Made by a program: the position numbers and the translations under genes. Below, piece after piece: positions 1-9,196 of a stretch of 64,000 nt of DNA. Position 1 is the first letter of the stretch. Each line of letters opens with the position of its first letter. The notes beneath the pieces are model-generated. The model was given only the letters and a program-made list of their open reading frames with translations. It made no database searches and was not told the DNA's origin. The stretch is taken from positions 682,001 to 746,000 of the forward strand of contig NC_009135.1 of assembly GCF_000016125.1 (NCBI RefSeq). Reading direction: 5' to 3'. This DNA is from Methanococcus maripaludis C5 (GTDB lineage: Archaea; AGJL01; Methanococci; Methanococcales; Methanococcaceae).

Positions 1-470
1 AAGCTTTAACATATGTTTCAAAAGAGCTTGCAAAAATGATTGTTTCAGATGGTGAAGGTGCTAAAAAATTAATTGAAGCGACCGTTTATGGTGCAGAAAC
101 AAAAGAAGACGCAAAAAAAGCTTCGATGTCGATTGTTAGATCACTCCTTTTAAAAACCGCTTTTTTTGGTGCTGATCCAAACTGGGGAAGAATTGCAGCT
201 GCCGTCGGATACAGTGGTGCCGAAATGGACATGGCCAATTTTGATATTATAATAGGTGATATTTCTTCAGAAAAACAGGCAATTTTAGTTAAAGCAGGGG
301 AGCAGATTGCAGACTGCGGAACTCCTGAGTTAAAACTTGCAGAAGAAATAATGAAAGAAGATAAAATCAAAATAATCGTGGATTTAAAAATGGGAAGCTT
401 TGAAAACACGGCATTTGGATGCGATTTGGGATATGAATATGTTAAAATAAATTCAGAATATACAACCTAA
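1..470 (+). CDS. argJ: Glutamate N-acetyltransferase / ornithine acetyltransferase ArgJ, C-terminal part
   Basis: The gene is cut by the window start: the frame is open from base 3, before the first internal ATG at 36. ArgJ moves the acetyl group from N-acetylornithine to glutamate in arginine synthesis and matures by self-cleavage. The visible part matches the C-terminal half of the beta chain, including MIVSDGEGAKKLIE and the conserved PNWGRI segment, and ends normally. The N-terminal chain and the self-cleavage site lie upstream. T-rich DNA at 471-505 follows and could terminate transcription. Confidence 0.93.
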   Translation, partial: ALTYVSKELAKMIVSDGEGAKKLIEATVYGAETKEDAKKASMSIVRSLLLKTAFFGADPNWGRIAAAVGYSGAEMDMANFDIIIGDISSEKQAILVKAGEQIADCGTPELKLAEEIMKEDKIKIIVDLKMGSFENTAFGCDLGYEYVKINSEYTT

Positions 471-596
471 ATTTTTTAAATTTTTTTAAATAATCTTACT
501 ATTTTTTAAATGAATATTTTCAAAATATTCCTAAATTTAAATCATTATCCATTAAGTTTTTTAATATGTTTTTACTACTGTATTTTTGGTGTAATT

Positions 597-1256
597 ATGA
601 TTATTTTTGGACTTTTTGGAAAAACGGGTTGTGGAAAAACCGAAATTTTAAACGAATTAAAGAAAAAGTACTCAGTCGTAGATATCGAAGGCTGTGCAAA
701 CAATAAAGGAAGTATTTTGGGGGATTTATACGATTTATCATCAAATACTCAGGAAGAATTTGATGCATGCCTTGAAAAACAGAGAAAAATTGCGGAAAAT
801 ACGGGATACTGCATAGTCGAATTTGAAGGAAGGCGAATTGGTGGCAGAACCAAAGTAACTATCCCTGAACCATTTTCTGATTTAAAATGTTACGAACATA
901 ATATCGTTGTAAACTGCCCTTACGAATGCCAGATTAAGAGACTTTTAAACTGGTATCTTCCAAAAAACGAGGTTGAAAAAGAAATTTTAATCGATAAATT
1001 TATTGATTTAAAATCTGCACTTTCAAAACCTGAAAAAATCGAATTAATGGACGAAATAGTTGATTTACTAAAAAAAGATGAATACAACGATGCTGCAATT
1101 TTAATTGAAGAAGGACTTTACAGTGAACACTACTTAAGGCATATTGGTAAGGTAAAACACGATTTAATCATAAATAACGAAGATATTCTAAAATCCACAG
1201 AAGAAATATCAAAATATATTGACGAAATTTTGAAAAAACACGGAATTAAAATTTAA
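597..1256 (+). CDS. selU: Split tRNA 2-selenouridine synthase, P-loop subunit
   Basis: The protein begins with a Walker A motif, GKTGCGKTE (about residues 8-16), followed by VVDIEGCANNKGS, which resembles the P-loop half of bacterial SelU (YbbB). SelU replaces sulfur with selenium in 2-thiouridine at the tRNA wobble position. From literature memory, Methanococcales carry SelU as two separate genes; here the C-terminal half comes first and the rhodanese half follows 9 bases later. I start at 597, not at the ATG at 510, because GGTG at 588-591 sits five bases upstream and the P-loop then lies at the N-terminus as expected. selD, which makes the selenophosphate donor, is nearby. Confidence 0.8.
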   Translation: MIIFGLFGKTGCGKTEILNELKKKYSVVDIEGCANNKGSILGDLYDLSSNTQEEFDACLEKQRKIAENTGYCIVEFEGRRIGGRTKVTIPEPFSDLKCYEHNIVVNCPYECQIKRLLNWYLPKNEVEKEILIDKFIDLKSALSKPEKIELMDEIVDLLKKDEYNDAAILIEEGLYSEHYLRHIGKVKHDLIINNEDILKSTEEISKYIDEILKKHGIKI

Positions 1257-1265
1257 AGTGAAAAC

Positions 1266-1919
1266 ATGGACGAAAACATTCTTTCAAGGCTACTTACATT
1301 TAAAAATGATGTTATATTATCAATCCGGTTGAAAACTGGTGAAAAAGCAATTTTAAGGAATGGAAAAATTGCTGCTGGAAAATTAACTGGACAAATCGCA
1401 TCATTTATTTCCGAAAGTTCTAAAAATATCACAAAACCGAGTGTTTTAGAATTTTCTGGCGAAATGTTTTATTTTGAACCGGTAAATATTAAAAAATACC
1501 TTGGATCAATTGGAAGTGAGCTTTCAGATGAGGTTATTACAATTGAACAGTTTTTCAATCTAAACTCTGAATATATAACAATAATCGATGCAAGGTCCCC
1601 AAGAGAATTTTCTGAAAAAACCATTTCCAATGCAGTAAATATCCCGCTTTTTTTAACGGAAGAATATGAAACTATTGGAAAACTCTATAAACACGAAGGA
1701 AAAGAAGTTGCAATTGCTAAAGCTGGAATTATTATTCAGGATGGAATAAAAAGAATAGTTTCAGAATCATTAAAATTGGATCCAAATAAAAATTTAGTTG
1801 TGTTTTGTGCAAGAGGCGGTATGAGAAGCCAGTCAATTGCAACGATATTAAAACTGTTGGGATTTAAAGTAAAAAGGCTTGTAGGCGGATTTAAAAGCTA
1901 CAATATTTCAAAAACATAA
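1266..1919 (+). CDS. selU: Split tRNA 2-selenouridine synthase, rhodanese subunit
   Basis: The C-terminal half (from about residue 95) is a rhodanese domain with IIDARSPREF and the active-site loop FCARGGMRS, where Cys181 is the probable catalytic cysteine. The spacing and the GYKxxR-like segment FKSYN match the N-terminal half of bacterial SelU. The first 90 or so residues are an extra domain that I do not recognise in bacterial SelU. The gene follows the P-loop gene by 9 bases with a GTGAAAAC ribosome site, so the two halves should be made together and act as one enzyme. Confidence 0.78.
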   Translation: MDENILSRLLTFKNDVILSIRLKTGEKAILRNGKIAAGKLTGQIASFISESSKNITKPSVLEFSGEMFYFEPVNIKKYLGSIGSELSDEVITIEQFFNLNSEYITIIDARSPREFSEKTISNAVNIPLFLTEEYETIGKLYKHEGKEVAIAKAGIIIQDGIKRIVSESLKLDPNKNLVVFCARGGMRSQSIATILKLLGFKVKRLVGGFKSYNISKT

Positions 1920-1939
1920 AAAATAATAAAAAAGAAAGT

Positions 1940-2980
1940 TTATTCTTCTTCTAAAAGGTCCATTAAACCTTGTTCGTTAAGAATATCCAATATTCTTTTT
2001 CTTAAATCAACAATACCTTCTTTTTTAAGGGATGACACTTTCATTACTTCGTATTCTCCAAGGTTTTCTTCGAGTGCATCTAAACCTTCCATTTCATCAA
2101 CATCTATTTTGGTCAGTGCAACTAAAATTGGGGCGTTGAATGTTTTTCTAACTTCTTGAAGTAAATTAAACTGCTCTTCTATCGTAAATCCACAGAATTC
2201 AGTTGGATCAATTACGAATAAAATCATATCTGAAAGATAGTTTATTGCAACTACCGCGTGAAGTTCGATATCGTTTCTTTCGTAAATTGGCCTATCTAAA
2301 ACACCGGGGGTATCGATTATCTGAATTCCTTCTTCAGTATATCCGATATTCAATCCCTTTGTTGTAAATGGGTATGAATTTACTTCTGGCTCTGCATCAG
2401 TAAGTGTTCTAAGAAGTGTTGATTTTCCAACGTTTGGGTATCCTGCAATAACTACTGAAGGTAAGTTTTTCACCGTTGGAATGTTTTTAAGCTTGTTTCT
2501 TGCGACACCTAAAAACGCCATGTTTGGGTAAATCTGTTTTAAAACTGATGAAACCCTTCCGATAAACTCTTTTCTAACAATTGATGTAGCTTGCGGGCTT
2601 TGTGCTTTCTTAACTTTTCTTGAATACTGGGTTCCTAATTTTTTCACAATTTCAGATGCCCACTGGACTGCTGCAAGCGATTTTTTAAATTCGTCGCTTC
2701 CCACCATAATTTCAAGAATTTCCCTATAAAATGGATCTAAATTATCTATTGAAGGAGTTTTTTCTACAATTTTTAAAAGATTGTCTGAAATAACTGATGC
2801 AGTAGTCCTAACTTTATTATCCTCGATTATTCTTGATTTGGGGGTACTTAATCCTCTTGTAGTTGTTCTAAGTTCCCCTGCAATCTTTTCCGATCTGTTG
2901 TATGCCTTGTCTAGCAATTCATCAGGATATAAAATTGTAGGCATTGCTTTAAATGGGTTCGCGTCTCTCGATTTCCTCAT
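1940..2980 (-). CDS. NOG1-type GTPase (OBG/NOG1 family)
   Basis: This 346-residue protein has a helical N-terminal domain and a central G domain: G1 AGYPNVGKSTLL (about residues 179-190), G2 in SYPFTTKGLNIGY, G3 DTPGVLDRP and G4 TKID. The order and the PFTTK signature are those of archaeal and eukaryotic NOG1, a factor for large ribosomal subunit assembly. Archaeal members lack the long C-terminal extension of the eukaryotic proteins, as here. GTGAGATGAGACT stands before the ATG. It is convergent with the selenouridine synthase genes. Confidence 0.85.
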   Translation of the reverse strand: MRKSRDANPFKAMPTILYPDELLDKAYNRSEKIAGELRTTTRGLSTPKSRIIEDNKVRTTASVISDNLLKIVEKTPSIDNLDPFYREILEIMVGSDEFKKSLAAVQWASEIVKKLGTQYSRKVKKAQSPQATSIVRKEFIGRVSSVLKQIYPNMAFLGVARNKLKNIPTVKNLPSVVIAGYPNVGKSTLLRTLTDAEPEVNSYPFTTKGLNIGYTEEGIQIIDTPGVLDRPIYERNDIELHAVVAINYLSDMILFVIDPTEFCGFTIEEQFNLLQEVRKTFNAPILVALTKIDVDEMEGLDALEENLGEYEVMKVSSLKKEGIVDLRKRILDILNEQGLMDLLEEE

Positions 2981-3044
2981 AGTCTCATCTCACATTTTAA
3001 AATATGAATAAAAATTCAAAATAGTAGGAAAGTATGTTTTTAGT

Positions 3045-3437
3045 TTACTGTTCTTTTATTTTAACAGTTCCCGTGTTTCCATCAACTACTACTATATCGC
3101 CATCTTTAATTTCATCTATATTAACTTTATCCACGAGTGGAATTTTTCCAAGAATTGCACCAGTTGCGACAATTGGTTCAGACTCGAAATTTACCATTCC
3201 TTTCAAAAGCCCTCTTTTAGCAAGCCCGTAGATTACGTAAGAACCAACGGTACTTCCTTTTCCAGTTGGAAATACAAATATTTTATTTGCAATACTTTTT
3301 CCAAAAAGTTCATTTTCTTTATCAGTTACAATTCCTTCTTCATTTACACCGCCTAGAAATGAAATGGACGATTTTGAAACAATTGCTTCCCCTTCAACGA
3401 CGCCTTTTGAAATAATTCTTCCATTTAGCTCTTTCAA
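3045..3437 (-). CDS. Phosphomevalonate dehydratase small subunit (DUF126, aconitase X swivel domain)
   Basis: The 130-residue protein fits the DUF126 / aconitase-X small-subunit family: GRIISKGVVEGEAIVS at the start, then FPTGKGSTVGSYVIYGL and KGMVNFESEPIVATGAILG. In archaea this subunit pairs with a DUF521 subunit to dehydrate 5-phosphomevalonate in the archaeal mevalonate route to isoprenoid lipids. The large subunit is not in this window. The start is TTG, with GGTG five bases before it. The gene precedes nog1 on the same strand. Confidence 0.8.
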   Translation of the reverse strand: MKELNGRIISKGVVEGEAIVSKSSISFLGGVNEEGIVTDKENELFGKSIANKIFVFPTGKGSTVGSYVIYGLAKRGLLKGMVNFESEPIVATGAILGKIPLVDKVNIDEIKDGDIVVVDGNTGTVKIKEQ

Positions 3438-3448
3438 AGTTTCACCAT

Positions 3449-3676
3449 TTATTTATTACTTAAATTTCCAACTGATTCAGTTAATTTGTTTACCGCACCG
3501 TTATATATCCCCACAGTACCGTTTGTAGTTTCGTTTATTTGGATTGCGGATTCCAATGTATTTTTTATATAAAGATAACCTGCAAATAGTGCAACTGCAA
3601 CAATTGCAAGAGTAAGAACACCTAATTCAAGAGAAATCTGGCCTTTATTTTTAAATGCTAAAGATTTTAAATCCAT
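3449..3676 (-). CDS. Class III signal-peptide protein (pilin-like, DUF361)
   Basis: A 75-residue protein with a short charged leader ([12 protein letters not shown]), the QISLEL processing motif and a hydrophobic stretch (about residues 18-34). This is the class III signal peptide used by Methanococcus type IV pilins and cleaved by the EppA peptidase, just before the Gln. The mature part is only about 60 residues with several Asn and Thr, so it may be a minor pilin or a small surface protein. It lies 11 bases upstream of the DUF126 gene on the same strand. Confidence 0.75.
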   Translation of the reverse strand: MDLKSLAFKNKGQISLELGVLTLAIVAVALFAGYLYIKNTLESAIQINETTNGTVGIYNGAVNKLTESVGNLSNK

Positions 3677-3762
3677 TTTTTCCCAAATAAATTTTAAATT
3701 AGCATAAGCTTATATAAATCATTATAATTCTAGATATAAATATTATTGGTAAGAGGAAGACC

Positions 3763-3921
3763 ATGGACTTTAAAAGTGAAATCAGCAAGTACACAATAAT
3801 AGATCTCGATAAATTAAAAACAAATAAAACAAAATGTCCAAAATGCGGAAGAGAATTTAATTATGTGGGGAAGAAAATAATCTGCCCTGAATGCAAATAT
3901 ATATTTAAATTAAATGATTAG
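3763..3921 (+). CDS. Small zinc-ribbon protein
   Basis: A 52-residue frame too short for most gene callers. It encodes two CxxC pairs, CPKC (residues 25-28) and CPEC (41-44), in a typical zinc-ribbon spacing with a lysine-rich surround. GGTAAGAGGAAG precedes the ATG. It ends just before the SECIS hairpin of the convergent selD gene. The function is unknown; such mini-ribbons bind nucleic acids or partner proteins. Confidence 0.6.
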   Translation: MDFKSEISKYTIIDLDKLKTNKTKCPKCGREFNYVGKKIICPECKYIFKLND

Positions 3922-3924
3922 ATA

Positions 3925-3954
3925 ATAATCCTCCTAAATTTAGGTTCGGATTAT
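3925..3954 (-). promoter_or_regulatory. Archaeal SECIS element of selD
   Basis: On the minus strand this folds as a 7-bp stem (3948-3954 with 3925-3931), an asymmetric internal loop of GAA (3945-3947) facing a single A (3932), a 3-bp stem (CCU with AGG) and a 6-nt apical loop AAAUUU. That matches the known archaeal SECIS, which sits in the 3' untranslated region and directs selenocysteine insertion at UGA. It starts two bases after the selD stop codon. Confidence 0.85.
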
Positions 3955-3956
3955 CG

Positions 3957-5024
3957 TCACAATTCTAAAATCTTAACATTTTCGGATAATTTAGATATTC
4001 CAACACCATTATTTACTATTTTTCCAACTTCAAAGGCATAAACATTATTTTTTTTAAATTTCTGAATTAATTTATTTTTATATTCCGGTTTTGTGGAGAT
4101 TAAGAGACCACCGGCAGTTTCAGCACCTTTTCCACAGCATAAACCATGTCCAAACAATGAAGCAAGTTCTGGAGTTCCTTTAATTACTGGAAGGCAGGAT
4201 ATTTCAATTTCAACGTCACTTTGTTCAGCCATTTCCTGACTGTGACCCAAAATACCAAATCCCGTAACATCAGTCATTGCATTTGCAATTTTTTCGCCCA
4301 ATTCATTTTCAAGGTCTCTTAAATGTAAAAGAGCTATTCTATTAGATGTTGTCATCAGTTCAATGGTTTTTTCAAGGATATATTTTTGCTCTTCTTTTGG
4401 GATATCTATTAAGTCTTCAAATTCCTCACTAACTCTTGATAGTGCCATTGCACTCTGGCTTCCAAGAGGTTTTGTAAGAATTAATACATCACCATTTTTA
4501 CATCCTGCTTTTGTAAGAATATCTTCTTCTTTTCCAACGCCAGTAATTGCGCCGCCAATCAAAGGCCAGGGGTTTAAAATGGTGTGTCCACCAATAATCG
4601 TGGTATCGTTTTCCCGGCAGAAATCCTGAAAACCTTGAAGCATTTTTTTCGCAACACTTACTGGAAGTTCTGGCGGAATTCCAAGAAATACAAGTCCACC
4701 AATGATTTCAGAAATTCCCATTGCATATACATCGCTGGTAGAATTGCATGCTGCAATTCGCCCTTGAACGTATGGATCATCTACAATTGGCGTAAAAACG
4801 TCAATAGTTTTTACAATTGCCATTCCATTTTTTATAACGACTGCGGCATCGTCTCCGAGGCCCACTTTTGTATGTTTTAAATCATCTTCAGAAATTATGC
4901 CATTTACTAAATTTTCAAGTTCGGTGTCTGGAAGTTTACAAGCTCATCCGTGTAATGTGACCATTTGAGTTAAGTTTATTTCCTCTTCGATTTTATCACC
5001 TTTGAGGGATATTATTACATTCAT
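3957..5024 (-). CDS. selD: Selenide, water dikinase (selenophosphate synthetase), a selenoprotein
   Basis: SelD makes selenophosphate from selenide and ATP for selenocysteine and tRNA selenation. The frame opens at 5024 and reads through a UGA at 4944-4946 as HG-Sec-ACK (Sec27), the place of the catalytic Cys/Sec followed by the conserved Lys. Conserved GLGDDAAVV, DVYAMG, GGHTI and TDVTGFG follow. A conventional call would start at an internal codon near 4865 and lose the active site. The last codon before the SECIS is also UGA. Full length is about 355 residues, normal for the family. Confidence 0.92.
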
Positions 5025-5041
5025 ATATCATATATCTTCAA

Positions 5042-5620
5042 CTATTCATGCTTTTTCTTATTTTTCGGCATGCATATTACTTCCCTTAATTCGATGTCAA
5101 AAAATGTGTTCATATTTGATGGTACTATCACAACTGCAGAATCAGCACCCCTACTGCTTCCACCAATTGCAATAATTTCTTTTTTCGTTGAAACAAGGCC
5201 TGCATCAGCTGCCATTACTGTTACTTCATAACATACCTTAACACCCTGTCCAAGTGTTTTTAATGTCTGGGCAATGACTTCTACAGGCCCATATCCACCA
5301 AATCTTCCCGAAATTCCTCTTTCAACACCGCTCAATGCATGAGTTCCGCTGAATACTTTTGCGCCTCGTTTTTCAAGGTCATTTTTGACATTTTCAGGCA
5401 TTGCTACAACATCTGGCTCAGAAAATCCTTGATGGTATGTTACAACGACCACGTTTACATTTAAATTTTCTTTTTCTAACGTATCAATGAGCATTTTTGC
5501 AGTTTCACCATATGAAGAAGCAACAACAATGTCAGAAATTCCCAATTTAGCCCGCTCTACTGCATATTTTAATGTACTTTCTGTATTTTTAACTCCTGCA
5601 TAATCAAAATACTCGGTCAC
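5042..5620 (-). CDS. Pyruvate-kinase alpha/beta domain-like protein (PK_C fold)
   Basis: The protein (192 residues) resembles the stand-alone PK_C domain proteins of archaea: [26 protein letters not shown] near the start and [18 protein letters not shown] near the end. These lack the catalytic barrel of pyruvate kinase and the role is unknown. A GTG start at 5620 overlaps the rnz stop by four bases (GTGA) and has GGTG five bases upstream; the ATG at 5632 is an alternative. Translation is probably coupled to rnz. Confidence 0.65.
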   Translation of the reverse strand: MTEYFDYAGVKNTESTLKYAVERAKLGISDIVVASSYGETAKMLIDTLEKENLNVNVVVVTYHQGFSEPDVVAMPENVKNDLEKRGAKVFSGTHALSGVERGISGRFGGYGPVEVIAQTLKTLGQGVKVCYEVTVMAADAGLVSTKKEIIAIGGSSRGADSAVVIVPSNMNTFFDIELREVICMPKNKKKHE

Positions 5621-6561
5621 ATTTTCACCCATTTCCCTTTTAAAGAATATTCCATTAAATCTTCAGCAATTAATACATGTAAATCAGGATGTTCTACCTT
5701 GAATTCAACAACATCCTTTTCAAAAGCAGATAATTCATCGTATCTCGCAGATATATGCGTTAATATTACAGTATTCGCACCAGAACGTTTTGCAATATTT
5801 AATGCGTCATGAACTGTTGAGTGAAGTGTTTCTTTTGCATTTTTATCCATTGTTTTATCAAATGTAGCTTCATGAATTAAAATAGTGCATTTTAATTCTT
5901 TCAAAAAATCTGCAAATTCATTCAATGGAATGGTATCCCCACTGTATCCGACACAAATCCCTTTTTTTGGTGGAAGTGTAACGTCTTCAGGAGTAATTAT
6001 TTTGCCATTGAGTTCAACGTTATATCCATCTTTTAACCTTTTTAAATCGGGCCCTATCTCAATTCCTAATTTATTTACTTTTTCTAAATCCATTCTAGGT
6101 TTTTTAACCTGTCTGAACACATATGCAACTGCAGGAACCGAGTGAACCACGGGAAAACTGAATACATCATAATTATCCGTTGAAATTATCTTTTCAGACG
6201 TTTTTGAAGATATTTCATAGACGTTTATGGGATAATCGATCGAATGGTAACCCACATTTAATATATTTTTAATCATTTTTGCAGTTTCTTCTGGCCCATA
6301 TATATTCAAAGGTTTTGTTCTTCCCTGAAATGCAATTGATTGTAAAAGTCCAGGAATTCCAAGCACATGGTCGCCGTGCAAATGTGAAATAAATATATTA
6401 TTAATTTTCATCGGGGATACATCCGTAAAAATAATCTGTCTTTGTGTATTTTCACCACAATCAAACAAAAATATCTCTCCATCAAATTTTAAAGAAATGG
6501 ATGGATGCGCACGGTATTTTGTAGGTATTGCCGCCCCAGTTCCAAGAAATGTTAGTTTCAT
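5617..6561 (-). CDS. rnz: Ribonuclease Z (tRNA 3' endonuclease)
   Basis: RNase Z cuts the 3' trailer from pre-tRNAs. The 314-residue protein is a metallo-beta-lactamase with the phosphodiesterase signature [10 protein letters not shown] at the N-terminus, zinc motif SHLHGDH (about residues 60-66), [14 protein letters not shown] and a C-terminal LTHISARY. Length and motif order match the short form of the enzyme. GTGAAAAC precedes the ATG. It shares an operon with the downstream PK_C-like gene. Confidence 0.92.
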   Translation of the reverse strand: MKLTFLGTGAAIPTKYRAHPSISLKFDGEIFLFDCGENTQRQIIFTDVSPMKINNIFISHLHGDHVLGIPGLLQSIAFQGRTKPLNIYGPEETAKMIKNILNVGYHSIDYPINVYEISSKTSEKIISTDNYDVFSFPVVHSVPAVAYVFRQVKKPRMDLEKVNKLGIEIGPDLKRLKDGYNVELNGKIITPEDVTLPPKKGICVGYSGDTIPLNEFADFLKELKCTILIHEATFDKTMDKNAKETLHSTVHDALNIAKRSGANTVILTHISARYDELSAFEKDVVEFKVEHPDLHVLIAEDLMEYSLKGKWVKM

Positions 6562-6587
6562 GTTTTCACATATTTTACAAAATTATT

Positions 6588-6980
6588 TTAAATTAGATTT
6601 TTTATCAATTCATCGGCATCTTTTTCATCTATTTCATCAACCCATTTACAAACGTCGCGACTCCAGTCACTCATGGTCTTTTTAATCTTTTCTTTGACAT
6701 CTGCAAAAGGAATAGCTTCATATTTGTAATAATAGCCGCCTTCTTTGATATTTATTTGTTTTCGAATAATAATGCCTGCATTCATTAAACTCTGCGCAGA
6801 TCTTTGAATTGTGCTCCTCTCCCGATTCAGCGATTCTGCAATTTCATTTATTTTTGCAGGTTTACATTTTAAAATTTCGAAATAGACTGCAACATCAAAT
6901 GCTTTCAGTCCAAACACGCAACACATTATTGTTTCAAGAGTAAATGTGTTGCAGGGCATATTAAGTACCAATTTGCTCAT
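6588..6980 (-). CDS. Winged-helix transcriptional regulator (TrmB-like)
   Basis: A 130-residue protein with an N-terminal winged helix: helix pair KINEIAESLNRERSTIQRSAQSLMNAGII (about residues 42-70), then a wing with KQINIKEGGYYYKYE. It resembles the DNA-binding part of TrmB or MarR-type archaeal regulators but has no sugar-binding domain. Cys residues at 10, 20, 21 and 39 are notable. GGTGGTGCA precedes the ATG. It is divergent from the CBS gene; target genes are unknown. Confidence 0.65.
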   Translation of the reverse strand: MSKLVLNMPCNTFTLETIMCCVFGLKAFDVAVYFEILKCKPAKINEIAESLNRERSTIQRSAQSLMNAGIIIRKQINIKEGGYYYKYEAIPFADVKEKIKKTMSDWSRDVCKWVDEIDEKDADELIKNLI

Positions 6981-7161
6981 TGCACCACCAAAGAATATAA
7001 TCTATGAGTTTCATTATATAGTGTGAATTTAAAAATAGATTCATTGAATTTGAAATACTTGACATTTCACGCTAGTTCATAATTAAGGCGGATGTGTCAC
7101 AATTATACATTTCTTTATTTTAATTACTATATTAATCTATCGAAAAAGTGAGGGGATGCTC

Positions 7162-7542
7162 ATGAAAGTAAAAGAACTGATGAATCCGACGATTTTTACT
7201 ATTGATGGGGAAAAAAGCCTGTTTGAAGCATTTAAGGTAATGAACAACAAGGGCGTTAAAAGGGTTTTTGTAAGAATAACTGAAAATATCGATGGAGTAA
7301 TAACTTACCGGGATTTGGCACATTTATTTTTTGAAAAAGGGGTTTTTGAATTAATGGATGTAACCCTAAAAGACGTTTCAACAAAAGAAATATTAACTAT
7401 CGATGAAGATGCAGATGTAAAACATGCTGCACAGATGATGCTTCATGCAGATGTTTCAGGACTTTTGGTAATCGATGAAAAAACAGATGCAATAGGAGTT
7501 ATTTCTCAAACCGACATACTTCGAGCACTAGTTAAAGGATAA
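7162..7542 (+). CDS. CBS-domain pair protein
   Basis: About 126 residues forming two CBS motifs: [27 protein letters not shown], then [25 protein letters not shown] and [12 protein letters not shown]. Such pairs bind adenine nucleotides or S-adenosylmethionine and regulate partner proteins. I place the start at 7162 because GTGAGGGG lies about seven bases upstream; the ATG at 7156 is closer to that site. The DedA gene follows after 14 bases, so the two may be co-transcribed. Confidence 0.8.
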   Translation: MKVKELMNPTIFTIDGEKSLFEAFKVMNNKGVKRVFVRITENIDGVITYRDLAHLFFEKGVFELMDVTLKDVSTKEILTIDEDADVKHAAQMMLHADVSGLLVIDEKTDAIGVISQTDILRALVKG

Positions 7543-7556
7543 AAATAAGGTGTATT

Positions 7557-8039
7557 ATGGATATTTACCAATTTGCAGAATATATTGTAATTAACTATGG
7601 ATATTTCGGAATATTTTTAATTGCATTTACTGAAGCAGTAATTCAGCCAGTTATTCCAGACATTTTTATTATCGGCGCAGCGGCTTTTGGATTAGATTCC
7701 ATAACGTGCGCTTTTGTAGCTTCTTTTGGTTCACTTACTGGAGGATACACAGGTTATTTTCTTGGAAAAAAACTTGGAACAGATACATTTTTGAAAATTT
7801 TTAAAGAAAAGAATTTTACAAGAGGAAAAGATTTTTTCGAAAGATTTGGAGTTTGGGGTGTAGCAATTGCAGGTTTTACTCCTATTCCATACAAGGTTTT
7901 TGCATGGCTTGCAGGAATATTTAAAATGAACCTTCTGTCATTTGGTGCAGGAACGCTTCTTGGAAGAATTCCAAGGTTTTTGCTTGTAGCGTACTTTGGC
8001 TACAGTTTAGGTGTGTTGTTTGGGTTACACGCACCTTAA
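7557..8039 (+). CDS. DedA / SNARE-associated (VTT) family membrane protein
   Basis: A 160-residue integral membrane protein with a re-entrant and helical pattern typical of YqaA/DedA proteins: [37 protein letters not shown], then [14 protein letters not shown] and a C-terminal segment with [18 protein letters not shown]. The family is linked to lipid scrambling and membrane homeostasis. It follows the CBS-domain gene in a probable operon. Confidence 0.8.
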   Translation: MDIYQFAEYIVINYGYFGIFLIAFTEAVIQPVIPDIFIIGAAAFGLDSITCAFVASFGSLTGGYTGYFLGKKLGTDTFLKIFKEKNFTRGKDFFERFGVWGVAIAGFTPIPYKVFAWLAGIFKMNLLSFGAGTLLGRIPRFLLVAYFGYSLGVLFGLHAP

Positions 8040-8067
8040 ATTAAAATAAAAAATAATTTTTAAATTA

Positions 8068-8496
8068 TTACATTCCTAAAATTTCCCTATCTTCAGTAGT
8101 TTCAAGCATTACTGAAATACTTAAAAAATCTTCGGCCCATTTTGAACTTTGCGTAAATGAATAAATTACATCGTTCTTTATCCAATACATTGTAAATATT
8201 GCTAATTTTCCGATATGCTTTTCAAAAGCTCTTATTTTGTTGTTAAATTCAACAATTCGTTCATCAGAATCTGTTGTCGGGATTATATTCGATTTTATAT
8301 GTGCATCCTTAAAAATCTCTTCTCTAACGAATACTATCGATGCTTTTTCAAAAATTGCAATTTTTAAAAACTCCTTCCAATCATTTCCTTCCCACACGAT
8401 ATTTGGAAAGTCTTCAGGAATATCCTGAGTTGGATAAATTTGAAGTTCATTTTCGATTAAATACTTCTTTATTTCCAGGGTTTCTGCTAAATCCAT
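8068..8496 (-). CDS. Hypothetical protein, 142 residues
   Basis: I do not recognise this protein. It is acidic, soluble in appearance, with no signal peptide, membrane segment or cysteine pair. Secondary structure looks mixed alpha/beta (for example KASIVFVREEIF and KLAIFTMYWIKNDVIYSF). AAGGGGGAT precedes the ATG. It is convergent with the DedA gene and lies downstream of the flavoprotein gene on the same strand. Confidence 0.6.
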   Translation of the reverse strand: MDLAETLEIKKYLIENELQIYPTQDIPEDFPNIVWEGNDWKEFLKIAIFEKASIVFVREEIFKDAHIKSNIIPTTDSDERIVEFNNKIRAFEKHIGKLAIFTMYWIKNDVIYSFTQSSKWAEDFLSISVMLETTEDREILGM

Positions 8497-8538
8497 AAAA
8501 TCCCCCTTAAATTAGTTGAAAAATAAATTATGAATATA

Positions 8539-9120
8539 TTATAATTTCATTTTTTTCAAAACATCAGCTACTCTTTTTCCAGTATTTCTTGAAGTTTCAA
8601 GTCCGAAATTATCTTCTTTTGTATCTTCTGGTGATTTTCCTTGACCTGTTCCACCGTAGTGTGCAGTAGGTTCGCTATCTCCAACCACAATCATTGACTG
8701 TATGAAGTAAAAGTCTTGAATCTGTCTTATTGTAGTTTCTTGACCGCCGTTTCTTGAAGCACCAACTGAAATTGCAGCACCAACTTTATACTTTAATTTA
8801 AAGCCTGCTCTAAGAGGTCTTGATCTATCAATTAACATTTTAGTTTGTGCTGAAACTCCCCCGAAGTAAACTGGAGATCCGATAATTATTCCGTCAGCAT
8901 CTTCAATTTTCTCTAAAATTTCTTCCATATCATCTACAATGATACATCCTTCATCTTTTTTGCACATGTCGCATGCAATACAGGGGTTTAATTCAAGACC
9001 TGAAAGTGAAATAAATTCTGTTTCAAAACCTTCCGCTTCAGCAGCTTTTAACGCTTCTTTTACGAGATTGCTCGTATTTCCGTTTTTTCTTGGTGAACCG
9101 CTTATTCCAAGTATTTTCAA
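8539..9120 (-). CDS. Iron-sulfur flavoprotein (NADPH-dependent FMN reductase family)
   Basis: The 193-residue protein has the flavodoxin-like FMN loop GSPRKNGNTSNLV (about residues 8-20) and a compact cysteine motif C-x2-C-x2-C-x5-C (from about residue 47). That motif binds a [4Fe-4S] cluster in the Isf flavoproteins of methanogens, which take part in electron transfer and oxygen or peroxide defence. GSPVYFGGVSAQTK is the second flavin loop. The start is TTG, preceded by GGCGATTTTT. Confidence 0.85.
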   Translation of the reverse strand: MKILGISGSPRKNGNTSNLVKEALKAAEAEGFETEFISLSGLELNPCIACDMCKKDEGCIIVDDMEEILEKIEDADGIIIGSPVYFGGVSAQTKMLIDRSRPLRAGFKLKYKVGAAISVGASRNGGQETTIRQIQDFYFIQSMIVVGDSEPTAHYGGTGQGKSPEDTKEDNFGLETSRNTGKRVADVLKKMKL

Positions 9121-9196
9121 AAAAATCGCCTCTTCAATAATATCTTGTTAAAAAAATCAAAAAACTTTAATGAAAAATAGAATAAATGCTTATCGG

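Noticed and set aside
510-596. N-terminal extension of the P-loop SelU gene (hydrophobic, 29 residues)
   Set aside because: No ribosome site at 510, while GGTG precedes the ATG at 597. The hydrophobic leader would displace the P-loop from the N-terminus.
3957-4865. SelD as a 302-residue protein starting at an internal codon
   Set aside because: The frame continues upstream through a UGA in the exact position of the catalytic Sec/Cys, and a SECIS follows the gene, so the short call would be an annotation error.
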